Shown: positions 53,603-63,088, counted from the first letter of the stretch. The stretch: 64,000 bases of DNA from an uncultured Psychrobacter sp. (GCA_947495055.1 CANLXO010000003.1:1-64000), one strand, 5' to 3'. Notes: generated by a model not told the origin, from the letters alone. A program made the numbers and translations.

Positions 53603-54664
53603 ATGGATGACAACAAAGCCAAAGCCCTAAAAGCGGCTCTAGGTCAAATTGAAAAGCAATTTGGTAAAAACACGATTATGCACTTGGGCGACGACTCTGC
53701 GGTACTTGATGTAGACGTTGTGTCAACGGGCTCTTTGGGGCTTGATATTGCGCTTGGCATAGGCGGTCTACCCAAAGGCCGTATCGTTGAGATTTACGGC
53801 CCTGAGAGCTCGGGTAAGACGACGATGACTTTACAAGCGATTGCTCAGTGTCAAAAGCAAGGTGGCGTTTGTGCCTTTATTGATGCTGAGCATGCTTTGG
53901 ATCCTGTTTATGCGCGCAAGCTGGGCGTTAATACCGATGACTTACTCGTGTCGCAGCCTGACAATGGCGAGCAAGCGCTTGAGATTACCGATATGCTCGT
54001 GCGTTCAGGTGCAGTCGATATGATCGTAATTGACTCGGTTGCCGCCTTGACGCCGCGTGCTGAGATCGAAGGCGAGATGGGCGACTCACATATGGGCTTG
54101 CAAGCGCGTTTGATGAGCCAAGCATTACGTAAAATTACCGGTAACGCTAAACGCTCTAACTGTATGGTTGTCTTTATCAACCAGATTCGTATGAAAATCG
54201 GTGTCATGTTTGGTAGCCCAGAGACGACGACTGGTGGTAATGCATTGAAATTCTACGCCTCTGTACGTATGGATATTCGCCGTATTGGTGCGGTCAAAAA
54301 TGGTGATGAGATCATCGGTAACCAAACCCGCGTCAAGGTCATCAAAAACAAAATGGCACCGCCGTTTCGTCAAGCTGAGTTTGAGATCACTTACGGCGCG
54401 GGTACCAATCATCTAGCAGAAGTCATCGATCTAGGTGTTGAGATCGGTGCAGTCGGCAAAGCAGGCTCTTGGTACAGCTATGGCGATGAAAAGATCGGTC
54501 AAGGTAAAGCCAATTCTGTCCTTTATCTCAAAGAAAACCCAGCAGTTGCTGAAGAGATCGAAGGTAAGATTCGCGCTGAGAAATTAGGGTCGGTCAGCGA
54601 TGCTATCGTTGAAGAAGATGATAATACGATGCTAGACGCGCCAGAAACTGACGCCGTTCAATAA
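53603..54664 (+). CDS. recA: Recombinase RecA
   Basis: A 353-residue protein that forms filaments on single-stranded DNA for homologous recombination and repair. The Walker A motif GPESSGKTT lies near residues 66-74; [20 protein letters not shown], the [25 protein letters not shown] stretch ([13 protein letters not shown]) and [18 protein letters not shown] are standard. Length equals E. coli RecA. An AAAGGAA site precedes the start. recX follows 23 bases after the stop. I see no classical LexA box upstream, in line with the lack of a LexA regulon reported for Moraxellaceae. Confidence 0.98.
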   Translation: MDDNKAKALKAALGQIEKQFGKNTIMHLGDDSAVLDVDVVSTGSLGLDIALGIGGLPKGRIVEIYGPESSGKTTMTLQAIAQCQKQGGVCAFIDAEHALDPVYARKLGVNTDDLLVSQPDNGEQALEITDMLVRSGAVDMIVIDSVAALTPRAEIEGEMGDSHMGLQARLMSQALRKITGNAKRSNCMVVFINQIRMKIGVMFGSPETTTGGNALKFYASVRMDIRRIGAVKNGDEIIGNQTRVKVIKNKMAPPFRQAEFEITYGAGTNHLAEVIDLGVEIGAVGKAGSWYSYGDEKIGQGKANSVLYLKENPAVAEEIEGKIRAEKLGSVSDAIVEEDDNTMLDAPETDAVQ

Positions 54665-54687
54665 ACTGTAGTTATAACTATTGTATT

Positions 54688-55770
54688 ATGCATATTAAAA
54701 CATTAGCTGAAATATTGGCCGAGTCAGACACTGACTCGGCCTCTAGTGCTACGCCTAAACCAAAAAAAGCATCTAAAGAGCGCATTCAAAAAAACAAACC
54801 CTCCTCTCAAAATAAGCTTTCTGCCCAGAATCAGGTTTCTGATAGCAACGCTGAACCATCACAATCGAAGCGTACGCTTGCAAAAAAGAACAATGACACC
54901 AAACCTCGAAAAAAGCGTAAAAAACGCTTTCATCCCGCGGCTAGCTTTACCGCTGAACCTACTGATGCTGAGCTATATAAAGATCCTGACTCTCAAAGCA
55001 TTCGCGATATTTTAGCTGAGGTCAAACGTGATGTGTCAGCTCACAAGCAGCATAGCGAAACGGCAGATAAAGAGCCCAACTCAAATAGCCATATTAATAA
55101 TAACGTCAACTTAGAGCCTACTACCCATTTAACTTCGGATGCTAAGGAACAGCTTACTGCTACCGAACTAGATAATCTACCCTCTGCACTCAAAGCTTAC
55201 TTGCGTACGCCAGAACAAAAGCAAAGCGAGCTTGATGCCATAAAAGCGGAGAGTCGCCTGCGCTGGCTGGCATTTTACTATCTATCGCGCCGCGAACATG
55301 GACGAGCTGAGCTCAAACAAAAGCTCATCGATAAAGAGCAAGATCCTGACAAAATTGATGCCCTACTCGATGAGTTTCGCGATAAAGGCTATCAAAGCGA
55401 CTACCGTACGACCTTGATGCTCATACGAGAAAACATTCGTAAAGGGCGCGGGCGGGGACGTATCAAACAAGCGTTTTATCAAAAAAAGATCGCTATGCCT
55501 GGCAACATCGATGAGCTTATCGACATGGCAAATAGCGAATCTGACGAGTTTAGAGAGTTTGTCGATGACGACGATGATAGTATGGTTGAGGGCGTTGATT
55601 GGCTCAAACTAGCCGTTGCCGCCCGTACCAAAAAATACGGCAACGACATACCGACTGAGCAAAAGCAAAAAGCACGGCAAGTGCGGTTTTTGCAGTATCG
55701 CGGCTTTAAGAGTGATATTTGTTTTGCTGCTCTTGAATACACTCTTGAGACGTTAGATGAGCGCTTTTAG
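54688..55770 (+). CDS. recX: RecX regulatory protein with a long disordered N-terminus
   Basis: A 360-residue member of the RecX family, which caps RecA filaments and limits their growth. Only about residues 175-355 form the triple three-helix RecX core: YYLSRREHGRAELKQKL, FRDKGYQSDYRTTLMLI and GRGRGRIKQAFYQKK, ending in FLQYRGFKSD. The first 170 residues are Lys/Ser/Asn-rich, with a strongly basic KPRKKRKKRF, and probably disordered; E. coli RecX is only 166 residues. It follows recA by 23 bases. A terminator follows. Confidence 0.92.
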   Translation: MHIKTLAEILAESDTDSASSATPKPKKASKERIQKNKPSSQNKLSAQNQVSDSNAEPSQSKRTLAKKNNDTKPRKKRKKRFHPAASFTAEPTDAELYKDPDSQSIRDILAEVKRDVSAHKQHSETADKEPNSNSHINNNVNLEPTTHLTSDAKEQLTATELDNLPSALKAYLRTPEQKQSELDAIKAESRLRWLAFYYLSRREHGRAELKQKLIDKEQDPDKIDALLDEFRDKGYQSDYRTTLMLIRENIRKGRGRGRIKQAFYQKKIAMPGNIDELIDMANSESDEFREFVDDDDDSMVEGVDWLKLAVAARTKKYGNDIPTEQKQKARQVRFLQYRGFKSDICFAALEYTLETLDERF

Positions 55771-55798
55771 TACTAGTAACTAAAAGTAAACCAGAACC

Positions 55799-55830
55799 AA
55801 AAAAAGAGCACTTAAAGTGCTCTTTTTTAG
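55799..55830. terminator. Bidirectional terminator after recX
   Basis: AAAAAGAGCACTT and AAGTGCTCTTTTT form a long hairpin with A- and T-runs on its flanks. It serves recX and the convergent DUF937 gene. Confidence 0.88.
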
Positions 55831-55862
55831 TGACTAGTTTAAGCTGGCTTAAAGTCAGTACT

Positions 55863-56588
55863 TTATTTAAATGAACCCAAACGGTTTGATAGCTGACCAA
55901 TGATTTGATCGATCTCTTGATTGGCCTCGGTCTCATCATCTAGATTGCCATGCGGGGTAAGCTGATTCATCACCTCTGGCAAAAGCTCCGCTAGACCTTG
56001 ACGCACTTCAGTCTCGTTAGCACCAGTACTCGCTGCTACTTGCTGAATTTCACTACTATCAAATAATCTATCAATCTCATTAGGATCTAAGTTGTCATTT
56101 GGCTCACTATTACTCATCCAAGAGCGTGCCTGCTGCTCATGACCCATACCTGTAATTTTAGATAAAGCGCCGCTTAAGCCCCCGTTACGCTTAATCCAGC
56201 TTAGCACCATAGGCATAAGCGCGGCAATTAGCATGCCTTTACCGCCAAAACCGCCTCGACTACGCTGACCACCGAGTACGCTTCCTAAAATATCACCTAA
56301 GCCGCCTGCGCCTGAACTCATGCCGCCGCGCTGATTGCCCCCTAGGCCACCAGTCAAACCACCTAAAATATCATCTAGACCAAAGCCGTTGTCTGCTTGC
56401 TGACGCTCATAGCGCTGCGGGTTATAGCCGCCTGCTTGCGTACCACCGCCAAGCACACCGCCCAAGATATCCCCTAAACCGCCTGTGCGACGTGGATTTA
56501 TGCGCTGATTGACAGGGTTACGCTGTGCATCTTCTGGATCCATAGCTCTGCGCGCCACTTGCGATACCAAATTACCGAGTAAGCTCAT
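55863..56588 (-). CDS. DUF937 (YidB-like) protein with glycine-rich repeats
   Basis: A 241-residue protein. Residues about 36-110 hold three Gly-rich repeats, GGLGDILGGVLGGG, GLDDILGGLTGGLGG and GLGDILGSVLGGQ. A hydrophobic segment (MLIAALMPMVLSWIKRNGG) follows, and a helical C-terminal half carries WMSNSEPNDNLDPNEIDRLF, ELLPEVMNQLTPHG, which is typical of DUF937/YidB. Function unknown. The start has AAAGGA. A plain, single-gene unit. Confidence 0.85.
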   Translation of the reverse strand: MSLLGNLVSQVARRAMDPEDAQRNPVNQRINPRRTGGLGDILGGVLGGGTQAGGYNPQRYERQQADNGFGLDDILGGLTGGLGGNQRGGMSSGAGGLGDILGSVLGGQRSRGGFGGKGMLIAALMPMVLSWIKRNGGLSGALSKITGMGHEQQARSWMSNSEPNDNLDPNEIDRLFDSSEIQQVAASTGANETEVRQGLAELLPEVMNQLTPHGNLDDETEANQEIDQIIGQLSNRLGSFK

Positions 56589-56762
56589 AATTTATTCCTT
56601 TAATTATTTTAATTAAAACACATTTAGTTGACTGCTTTAAGCTAGATATTGACCGCTCTAACTGATAACAACAGTCGATTCAGTCAACAATATAGCAAAT
56701 CTGATTCTCAATAGGGTTAGGTGTTTTGTTATGGTTGTTCAGATATAACGCCCAAAGACGTT

Positions 56763-57239
56763 TTAGTTGGTTTTATTCGGTAAAATGCTGGCAAGGATAT
56801 TAAGCTTACGCCAGTCATCCAAGCTGACTTGATCACGAAATATCGTTATACAGAGCTCACGCTGATAAGGGCTTGTCACCATAAAGTCAAAATGTATCAG
56901 TAGCGGATAGCGATGCGCCCCAATCAGTCCTGCTTGCCATAACTCATCCCCTCGTCCCATCCGCAGTAGTAATTGCCAGTGTCTATCAATACGCTGCTCT
57001 AAAGGGGGCTGAGTCAAATGCAGAAGTATAGGTTTTGATAATGTGATATAGCCAAAGGCTAATACGCCCACAAGCAGTATTAAAACGTACTGCCACAATG
57101 ATAACTGGGCCAACCAAGCCAGTACTAGCATTACTATAACTAAAGCCGTATAAAGCACTATGCTAATACGGCTAGTCGGCTCAACTACTGTATCAATACG
57201 CAGCGGAGTAACTAAGACGGGTATAGGTATCTCTTGCAA
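56763..57239 (-). CDS. YgfX/CptA-like membrane protein
   Basis: A 158-residue protein with two membrane helices at about 26-44 and 48-66 and a C-terminal domain ending ITIFRDQVSLDDWRKLNILA, which resembles the end of E. coli YgfX. In E. coli, ygfX (cptA) lies directly after sdhE (ygfY/cptB), as this gene does here. YgfX was once called a membrane toxin of a type IV system; its role is debated. It begins at TTG with an AAAGAG site eight bases upstream. The assignment rests on architecture, context and a few residues. Confidence 0.65.
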   Translation of the reverse strand: MQEIPIPVLVTPLRIDTVVEPTSRISIVLYTALVIVMLVLAWLAQLSLWQYVLILLVGVLAFGYITLSKPILLHLTQPPLEQRIDRHWQLLLRMGRGDELWQAGLIGAHRYPLLIHFDFMVTSPYQRELCITIFRDQVSLDDWRKLNILASILPNKTN

Positions 57240-57287
57240 AGCAGGCGACTCTTTAATTCATTGAAAATCACAACTGTTTATTTGGGC

Positions 57288-57569
57288 TTATAGCTTGTCC
57301 TTAGCATGACGCCAAGTTTTTATTTTATTAACTAAGTCCCAAATTGCCTTGTCCTCTGGCTGGCTTTGATTGGTAAAGTAATCAAGCAAATCAGGGTCCT
57401 CACAAGTGAGCATTTGAGCAAAAGTATCTTGCTCGGTCTGCTCAGCATTTAGGTATAGCTCTTTAATATAAGGATCGATATAGAAGTCCAATTCTTTTAG
57501 ACCGCGGCGCGCTTGATAAATAATACGGCGCTGCTCAGTGGTTGGCTCTGGTTGCAATGGTGTGGTCAT
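57288..57569 (-). CDS. sdhE: Succinate dehydrogenase assembly factor SdhE
   Basis: A 93-residue protein of the SdhE/SDH5 family that promotes covalent FAD attachment to SdhA and FrdA. The conserved RGxxE motif is present in ARRGLKELDFYI, and CEDPDLLDYF and the final IWDLVNKIKTW are also typical. It begins at ATG 57569 with an AGAG site. The next gene on the same strand looks like its frequent partner YgfX/CptA. The sdh genes themselves are not in the window. Confidence 0.92.
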   Translation of the reverse strand: MTTPLQPEPTTEQRRIIYQARRGLKELDFYIDPYIKELYLNAEQTEQDTFAQMLTCEDPDLLDYFTNQSQPEDKAIWDLVNKIKTWRHAKDKL

Positions 57570-57623
57570 AGTAGATCTCTAATAGTCACTTGGTAGATGG
57601 ATATTAAGGGGTTATAAATTAGA

Positions 57624-58535
57624 TTATTCTTTATTGGACATGCTGGCATTATACAAAGATAATTGCTGCCACAGAGCGCTAACCTGCTGCATCATAGCAA
57701 CATTGTGCGTCCTTATAATGCAAGCGCCTTGCTGTATTGCTAATAACCCAGCTGCTGTACCGATCGTATCACGCTCAGTAGCTGGTGTCTGCGCCGCGCC
57801 GTTAACCCCACTTTTAGACAGCACCTGGGCCAAAAAGCGCTTGCGAGAGACGCCAAACATCAGGGGTAAACCCAGTGCTTGTAAATCGCTTAGCTGAGTC
57901 AATAGCGCGCGATGATGCTCATAGTTTTTGGCAAAGCCAAATCCTGGATCGATAATAATATTCTCTTTTTTGACCCCTAAATGCATGACCTCATCAATAC
58001 GAACCGTGAGCTCAGCACTAACCTCTTTGATAACATTATCATAATGCGCCAAGTTGTTCATCGTGGTCGGCTCACCGCGCATATGCATAAGCATAACCGG
58101 TATACTAAGCTCTGCTGCCATCTGGGCTGCGCCCTCTCGCTTAAGCGCACGAACATCGTTCCAGATATCTGCACCCGCCGCTACAGCTGACTTTATCACG
58201 GCAGGATTACTAGTATCGATGGAGAGCCATATATCACTGCCGCATTGCTCACGTATTGCCTTCACAACGGGTATAACGCGCGCTATCTCCTCTTCACTCT
58301 CTACTGCTCTGGCATTAGGACGCGTAGATTCTCCGCCGATATCGATGATGGTTGCGCCAGCTGCGATCATCTCTTTAGCGCGCATGACTGCTTTATCAAT
58401 GTCGTTGAATTGACCGCCATCTGAGAACGAATCTGGGGTCACATTTAAAATGCCCATGACATGCGGCTGTGACAAATCTAAAACTTTTTGACGACTAACG
58501 ATTTGATACACAGGTAGAGGTGAAAATAAGCTCAT
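57624..58535 (-). CDS. folP: Dihydropteroate synthase
   Basis: A 303-residue folate-pathway enzyme that joins p-aminobenzoate to the pterin diphosphate and is the target of sulfonamides. Signatures are MGILNVTPDSFSDGG, DIGGESTRPNA, DPGFGFAKNYEHH and GVSRKRFL. The start has a GGATAG site. It follows ftsH in the same direction with a gap of about 130 bases holding a terminator; this ftsH-folP order is conserved in gammaproteobacteria. Confidence 0.95.
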   Translation of the reverse strand: MSLFSPLPVYQIVSRQKVLDLSQPHVMGILNVTPDSFSDGGQFNDIDKAVMRAKEMIAAGATIIDIGGESTRPNARAVESEEEIARVIPVVKAIREQCGSDIWLSIDTSNPAVIKSAVAAGADIWNDVRALKREGAAQMAAELSIPVMLMHMRGEPTTMNNLAHYDNVIKEVSAELTVRIDEVMHLGVKKENIIIDPGFGFAKNYEHHRALLTQLSDLQALGLPLMFGVSRKRFLAQVLSKSGVNGAAQTPATERDTIGTAAGLLAIQQGACIIRTHNVAMMQQVSALWQQLSLYNASMSNKE

Positions 58536-58614
58536 TAACTATCCATCAATTACTAAAATACTTGGAATTATCATACCAGTAAAGAGACCGCCTTTGCTGA
58601 TAAAATAAAGACAA

Positions 58615-58642
58615 TAAAAAAGCCCTTTATAAAAAAGAGCTT
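58615..58642 (-). terminator. Terminator after ftsH
   Basis: On the minus strand AAGCTCTTT pairs with AAAGGGCTT (one G-T pair) and a T-run follows. It separates ftsH from folP. Confidence 0.65.
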
Positions 58643-58666
58643 CTTTATATTTGTGCCGATAGTGTA

Positions 58667-60553
58667 CTACATCGCTGGTAATGGTGGCGGCGTAGTACCT
58701 TCAGGCTTAGGTCTATCTTTAGATAAGTTCACTTCGTTAGACTGATAAACCTTTGGTGGACGTGGATCTTCACCTGCCAAGATATCTTGGAGCTGATCGC
58801 GGTCTATCGTCTCCCATTTCATTAAAGCATCTACCATTGCATGCATTTTATCTTGATTAGCTTCAATCAATTCACGCGCGATATCATACTGCTCCTCTAG
58901 CATACGGCGTACTTCTTCATCCACCTTTTGCTGAGTAGCTTCTGAAATCGTACGACCACCACCGCCAAAGTAACCTTGCGATTGATCATCGTCTTCATAA
59001 ACCATGATACCTAGCGCATCAGACATACCGTATTTGGTGACCATTGCACGTGCCATTTTGGTAGCCCGCTCAAAGTCATTAGAAGCGCCCGTTGACATCT
59101 GGTCAATAAAGACCTCTTCGGCGATACGACCACCGAATAAGATAGCAATATCACTTAGCATTTTTGACTTATACATACTGGTCTGATCATGCTCAGGTAA
59201 CTGCCAAGTGACGCCCAAAGCAAATCCACGCGGCATAATTGTCACCTTATGCACAGGATCTGTACCTGGCAATAGCTCAGCGACTAGCGCATGACCTGCT
59301 TCGTGATAGGCGGTAGCGCGGCGCTCCTCTTCGCGGATGACCATAGATTTACGCTCAGGACCCATGTACAGCTTGTCTTTAGCATCTTCAAAGTCATTCA
59401 TGTCGACGCTACGCTTGTTACGGCGTGCGGCAAATAATGCCGCTTCGTTCACTAGGTTGGCTAACTGCGCCCCACTAAACCCTGGCGTACCGCGGGCAAG
59501 TGCACGAGCATCAACACTAATGGTATTTGGCAATTTGCGCAAATGCACTTTCAAGATTTGCTCACGACCCTTGATATCTGGCAAGCCAACTTGCACTTGA
59601 CGGTCAAAACGACCAGGACGTAATAGCGCTTTATCGAGTACGTCAGCACGGTTCGTTGCAGCAATGACGATGACGCCTTCATTACCTTCAAAACCATCCA
59701 TCTCAACCAATAACTGGTTTAGTGTCTGCTCACGCTCATCGTTACCACCGCCCATACCAGAGCCGCGATGACGACCGACTGCGTCAATCTCATCGATAAA
59801 GATGATACATGGCGCACTTTTTTTGGCTTGCTCAAACATATCACGAACTCGTGAAGCACCAACACCGACGAACATCTCAACAAAGTCAGAACCTGAGATT
59901 GAAAAGAAGGGTACCTTAGCTTCACCAGCGATGGCACGAGCCAGTAGGGTTTTACCGGTACCTGGCGGACCTACCATTAAGATACCGCGAGGAATCGTCG
60001 CACCAAGTTTAGTAAATTTGTCTGGATCACGTAAGAACTCAACTACCTCAACGACTTCTTCCTTAGCCTCTTCACAGCCTGCAACGTCTGTGAAGTTCAC
60101 TTTGATTTGGTCTTCGGTGAGCATTTTGGCTTTAGACTTACCAAAGCTCATAGGGCCACCGCCCTTGCCGCCTGCGCCGCCTTGCATATTACGCATAAAG
60201 AACAGGAACAAACCAATAATCAGCAGAATCGGGAAGCTGGCAATTAGTAATTGCATTAGTACACTTTGACGTTTTGGCGCGGTGCCTTCAACCTCAACTT
60301 GGTTTTCACGTAACAGTGGCATCAACTGTTCATCGGACACAGCAGGCCTAATGGTCTCAAAAGTTGAGCCATTCTTTTTCTCACCGGTGATCTGCTCGCC
60401 GTCGATCTCAACACTGGCTACTTGGTTCTCTGACACTGCGGTCACAAACTCAGAGTAATTGAGGTTGTCAGGCTCAGACGATTGGTCAAAGCCGCTAAAC
60501 ACCAGCACTAGAACGCCGATTACCACCAGCCACAATAAGGTATTTTTTACCAT
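58667..60553 (-). CDS. ftsH: ATP-dependent zinc metalloprotease FtsH
   Basis: A 628-residue hexameric inner-membrane protease that degrades misassembled membrane proteins and some regulators (LpxC, sigma-32 in E. coli). It has two membrane helices (about 5-22, 100-119), a periplasmic domain between them, an AAA+ domain with the P-loop GPPGTGKT at about 195-202 and [11 protein letters not shown], and the zinc site HEAGHAL. The ATG at 60553 gives a start like E. coli FtsH ([10 protein letters not shown]); a GTG at 60562 would add three residues. Its neighbours folP and rlmE follow the usual order. Confidence 0.96.
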   Translation of the reverse strand: MVKNTLLWLVVIGVLVLVFSGFDQSSEPDNLNYSEFVTAVSENQVASVEIDGEQITGEKKNGSTFETIRPAVSDEQLMPLLRENQVEVEGTAPKRQSVLMQLLIASFPILLIIGLFLFFMRNMQGGAGGKGGGPMSFGKSKAKMLTEDQIKVNFTDVAGCEEAKEEVVEVVEFLRDPDKFTKLGATIPRGILMVGPPGTGKTLLARAIAGEAKVPFFSISGSDFVEMFVGVGASRVRDMFEQAKKSAPCIIFIDEIDAVGRHRGSGMGGGNDEREQTLNQLLVEMDGFEGNEGVIVIAATNRADVLDKALLRPGRFDRQVQVGLPDIKGREQILKVHLRKLPNTISVDARALARGTPGFSGAQLANLVNEAALFAARRNKRSVDMNDFEDAKDKLYMGPERKSMVIREEERRATAYHEAGHALVAELLPGTDPVHKVTIMPRGFALGVTWQLPEHDQTSMYKSKMLSDIAILFGGRIAEEVFIDQMSTGASNDFERATKMARAMVTKYGMSDALGIMVYEDDDQSQGYFGGGGRTISEATQQKVDEEVRRMLEEQYDIARELIEANQDKMHAMVDALMKWETIDRDQLQDILAGEDPRPPKVYQSNEVNLSKDRPKPEGTTPPPLPAM

Positions 60554-60562
60554 GTCGCTCAC

Positions 60563-60880
60563 AAGCTTTCCATCCCTTACTTATTGGTGTGTCAAGGTGA
60601 CACGTGACGCCATTAAAGCGTTATCTTATTGATTGTCCATATATCTTATGTGGTTGCGATTGACTGTTTTTGCAACCAACAATCTAGACTAAAACAACAA
60701 TAAAGTAGGCTTCACTAGGCGACTTTGCTTAAATCTTAAATGAAAACAAAGCTAATATATCATGATATGTGGTTTTGAGAGTTACAATTCAAGCTTATAT
60801 TGGGTTAACTAATGTAGCGGTTTGCTACTGATGTTCGCATATTAGTGATATTCAATACCTTAGAATATAACGTCTATTAA
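60563..60880. other. Intergenic region ftsH-rlmE
   Basis: A 318-base AT-rich gap upstream of ftsH and after the rlmE stop. It contains a 15-base palindrome at 60589-60603. No clear promoter is assigned. Confidence 0.35.
60589..60603. promoter_or_regulatory. Perfect palindrome upstream of ftsH
   Basis: GTGTCA-agg-TGACAC lies about 35 bases before the ftsH start. It could be a regulator site. Confidence 0.35.
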
Positions 60881-61513
60881 CTACTTGATTGCTATCCAAA
60901 ACATCTCTTTTGAGCGCGCTCTTGAAGCCGCAGGTTTAATACTGCGTACTTTGCTAAAGTCGCTTTGCATCTGTTGGCGCAACTCTTGAGTACCTGCGCC
61001 TTGAAATACTTTCATAATCAGTGCGCCGCCGACAGGAAGCGTCGATAAGGCAAAATCAACTGCCAACTCGCACAAGTACATCATTCGCGGCTGATCCACC
61101 GCGCTATTACCCGCTGTGTTAGGTGCCATATCAGAGAGCACTACATCGACTTGATGCTCTCCGATTTTTGCCATAATCTTGTCAAAGATCTCAGCTTCGC
61201 GAAAATCGCCTTGAATAAAGGTCACATCAGGTAGAGCATCCATGGCTAAAATGTCTGAGGCGATCAAGGTACCACTATCCCCGACCAACTGGCTTGCGAT
61301 TTGTGACCAGCTACCAGGCGCACTTCCCAAATCGACAACGGTCATGCCCTTTTTGATAATATTGGTCTTGTCATTAATCTCAAGCAATTTATAAGCGGCG
61401 CGCGCACGGTAGCCCTCTTTTTGCGCTTTTTGCACATAGTGATCATCTAAGTGCTCTTTCATCCAAGCGCGGCTACTTTTTGATAATGTTTTATTTTCAA
61501 TACGCGTGGCCAA
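60881..61513 (-). CDS. rlmE: 23S rRNA 2'-O-ribose methyltransferase RlmE
   Basis: A 210-residue SAM-dependent enzyme that methylates U2552 in 23S rRNA, a late step of large-subunit assembly (also named FtsJ or RrmJ). Signatures are YRARAAYKLLEI, VVDLGSAPGSWSQIA for SAM and VVLSDMAPNTAGN. The catalytic K-D-K-E residues are in place (AAYKL, SDMAP, LIMKVFQG, RSKEMFW). It starts at TTG 61513 with AGGAG seven bases upstream. It is divergent from yhbY, a conserved gammaproteobacterial arrangement. Confidence 0.95.
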   Translation of the reverse strand: MATRIENKTLSKSSRAWMKEHLDDHYVQKAQKEGYRARAAYKLLEINDKTNIIKKGMTVVDLGSAPGSWSQIASQLVGDSGTLIASDILAMDALPDVTFIQGDFREAEIFDKIMAKIGEHQVDVVLSDMAPNTAGNSAVDQPRMMYLCELAVDFALSTLPVGGALIMKVFQGAGTQELRQQMQSDFSKVRSIKPAASRARSKEMFWIAIK

Positions 61514-61861
61514 ATGATGCTCCTATCACTTTATATAGTCGATTTACTATAAAACAAATACAGTGCTACTAAGAGAGGTTTTGCGCAGCATCTAGCAATA
61601 AAGACGCAGCACGCTAAAAAACTGCTACCTATAGTACGCTACAGCCTAGTTGTGCTTTTTTATTTAAAAGTAACGCGCTAATATTCTTATGCTTTGCACA
61701 ATCTCATGGTTTAAAACCTGCTTTATCATGCTATAGCGTTTATAATACCCTTATAGTCATAGTTTAGCATTTTCAGCAGCCAAAATCGTGCGATATAGAC
61801 GATAATACTGATTAACTTTTTCAATCATATTCATACTTTTTAGATGAAATACAGGACAATT
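61514..61861. other. Divergent intergenic region rlmE / yhbY, with dispersed repeat
   Basis: A 348-base gap with copy 2 of the dispersed repeat (61532-61589). No clear promoter is assigned. Confidence 0.4.
61532..61589 (+). repeat. Dispersed intergenic repeat, copy 2
   Basis: A 58-base element aligned without gaps to 51558-51615, with 49 identical bases and the same TATAGT-N6-ACTATA inverted hexamer. It begins 19 bases upstream of the rlmE start. Beyond 58 bases similarity fades but both continue with CAGCACGCT and T-rich sequence. Confidence 0.85.
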
Positions 61862-62173
61862 ATGGAACTCGACAACGCAACAATCAAACGCCTAAAAGGC
61901 ATTGGTCATGAGCTAAAACCTATCGTCATGATCGGCAACAATGGCGTGACCCCTGCTATCTCTGAGGAGATCGACCGCGCTTTGGATGATCATGAGCTGA
62001 TTAAAATCAAACTACCAGCAGGGAGCAAGCACGACCGTGATGTGGTCAGTAGCGAGATTGCAAGAGCAGCTAAAGCGACGGTGATTCACACTATCGGTCG
62101 TATGGCCTTGCTGCTACGTCAAAACCCCAATGCTAACCCCAAACTCTCTAATCTAGCTCGTCACGCGCAGTAG
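61862..62173 (+). CDS. yhbY: YhbY/CRS1-domain ribosome assembly protein
   Basis: A 103-residue RNA-binding protein of the CRM (CRS1/YhbY) family that associates with pre-50S ribosomal particles. The start LDNATIKRLKGIGHELKPIV and the RNA-binding GNNGV motif are typical. The ATG at 61862 is chosen for its AGGA site; an ATG at 61844 would add six residues. It is divergent from rlmE and has a terminator. Confidence 0.93.
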   Translation: MELDNATIKRLKGIGHELKPIVMIGNNGVTPAISEEIDRALDDHELIKIKLPAGSKHDRDVVSSEIARAAKATVIHTIGRMALLLRQNPNANPKLSNLARHAQ

Positions 62174-62196
62174 TTGGGTTAGACTATGCTACAACG

Positions 62197-62228
62197 AAGC
62201 CGCAACACCTAAAGGGTTTGCGGCTTTT
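62197..62228 (+). terminator. Rho-independent terminator after yhbY
   Basis: AAGCCGCAA pairs with TTGCGGCTT around a 12-base loop, followed by T residues. Confidence 0.8.
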
Positions 62229-62324
62229 GTATATCATCTCTTTATATCTCTTGCGCCAAAATATATCTAGAAGCAAAATACATAGCACCGCAGCGACTTT
62301 ATCCTTTATTAGTGTCTCTTTATT

Positions 62325-63005
62325 ATGACTACGACCCAAAGTTTTACTCTTGGCCTAGCGATTAATACCTTAGATAGTGATGCCAGCGACATTGAAGTTA
62401 AAGCCCAATCGCTTAAGAAAATCCAGGTTGACGTCAATATTAGCGTTATTAAGCAGCCATTACCAAGCTTACAACTAGAGTATAGTATCAAGCTACCTAG
62501 TCAGGCTTTAGCAGCGCGGCTTGATTGGCCAGATTGGCAGCCGCAACATGTGCGTTTTCAAGATTATCTGTGGGAACACACTTGCCTTGAGTGCTTTATA
62601 CAAGGCATAACCCACAATGATGATAGTCGCTATATTGAAATTAACGCTAGCCCAGATGGTCATTACGCATTCTATGAATTTCACGGTTATCGTCAGCCTG
62701 ATAGTATGCCACCTGTCCCTTTAATCAAAAGAGACGATAAAGGTTATGCTAACATCGTTTGGACTGACAGTGTTTGGACTGATACAGACGATACTCACCC
62801 TCATCTGTATCAGCGCAGCTTTACTATTGCTCTATCTCAGCTACCTAAATCTATATTTGATAAGCAAACGCTAACTATTAAACGTATCAATCCTTGCGTC
62901 ATACTTTACTTTGACGACACCCCGTTATACTTTGCCTGCCAACATGCTACGGCGCCTGATTTTCACGATCAGCGCTACTGGCTTGACTTTAACCCTGCTA
63001 GCTAA
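62325..63005 (+). CDS. DOMON-like domain protein
   Basis: A 226-residue soluble protein resembling the DOMON-like fold proteins found in many gammaproteobacteria: LWEHTCLECFIQG, YIEINASPDGHYAFYEF and the late RSFTIALSQLP are the usual strands. There is no signal peptide. A 15-base in-frame duplication encodes VWTDS-VWTDT near residues 145-154. Function unknown. A bidirectional terminator separates it from the CHAP-like gene. Confidence 0.8.
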   Translation: MTTTQSFTLGLAINTLDSDASDIEVKAQSLKKIQVDVNISVIKQPLPSLQLEYSIKLPSQALAARLDWPDWQPQHVRFQDYLWEHTCLECFIQGITHNDDSRYIEINASPDGHYAFYEFHGYRQPDSMPPVPLIKRDDKGYANIVWTDSVWTDTDDTHPHLYQRSFTIALSQLPKSIFDKQTLTIKRINPCVILYFDDTPLYFACQHATAPDFHDQRYWLDFNPAS

Positions 63006-63026
63006 CCTTTAATTCCTTAAAAAACA

Positions 63027-63058
63027 AAACCCCAGTAATGTCGTAATTACCGGGGTTT
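63027..63058. terminator. Bidirectional terminator between convergent genes
   Basis: AAACCCCAGTAAT pairs with ATTACCGGGGTTT (one mismatch) around six bases. The minus-strand side continues into T-rich sequence. Confidence 0.8.
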
Positions 63059-63088
63059 AATATCTAAGTGCGCATAACTAAAAGACGC

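Noticed and set aside
59802..60269. A 155-codon plus-strand open frame
   Set aside because: It is entirely inside ftsH on the other strand and mirrors its AAA+ region.
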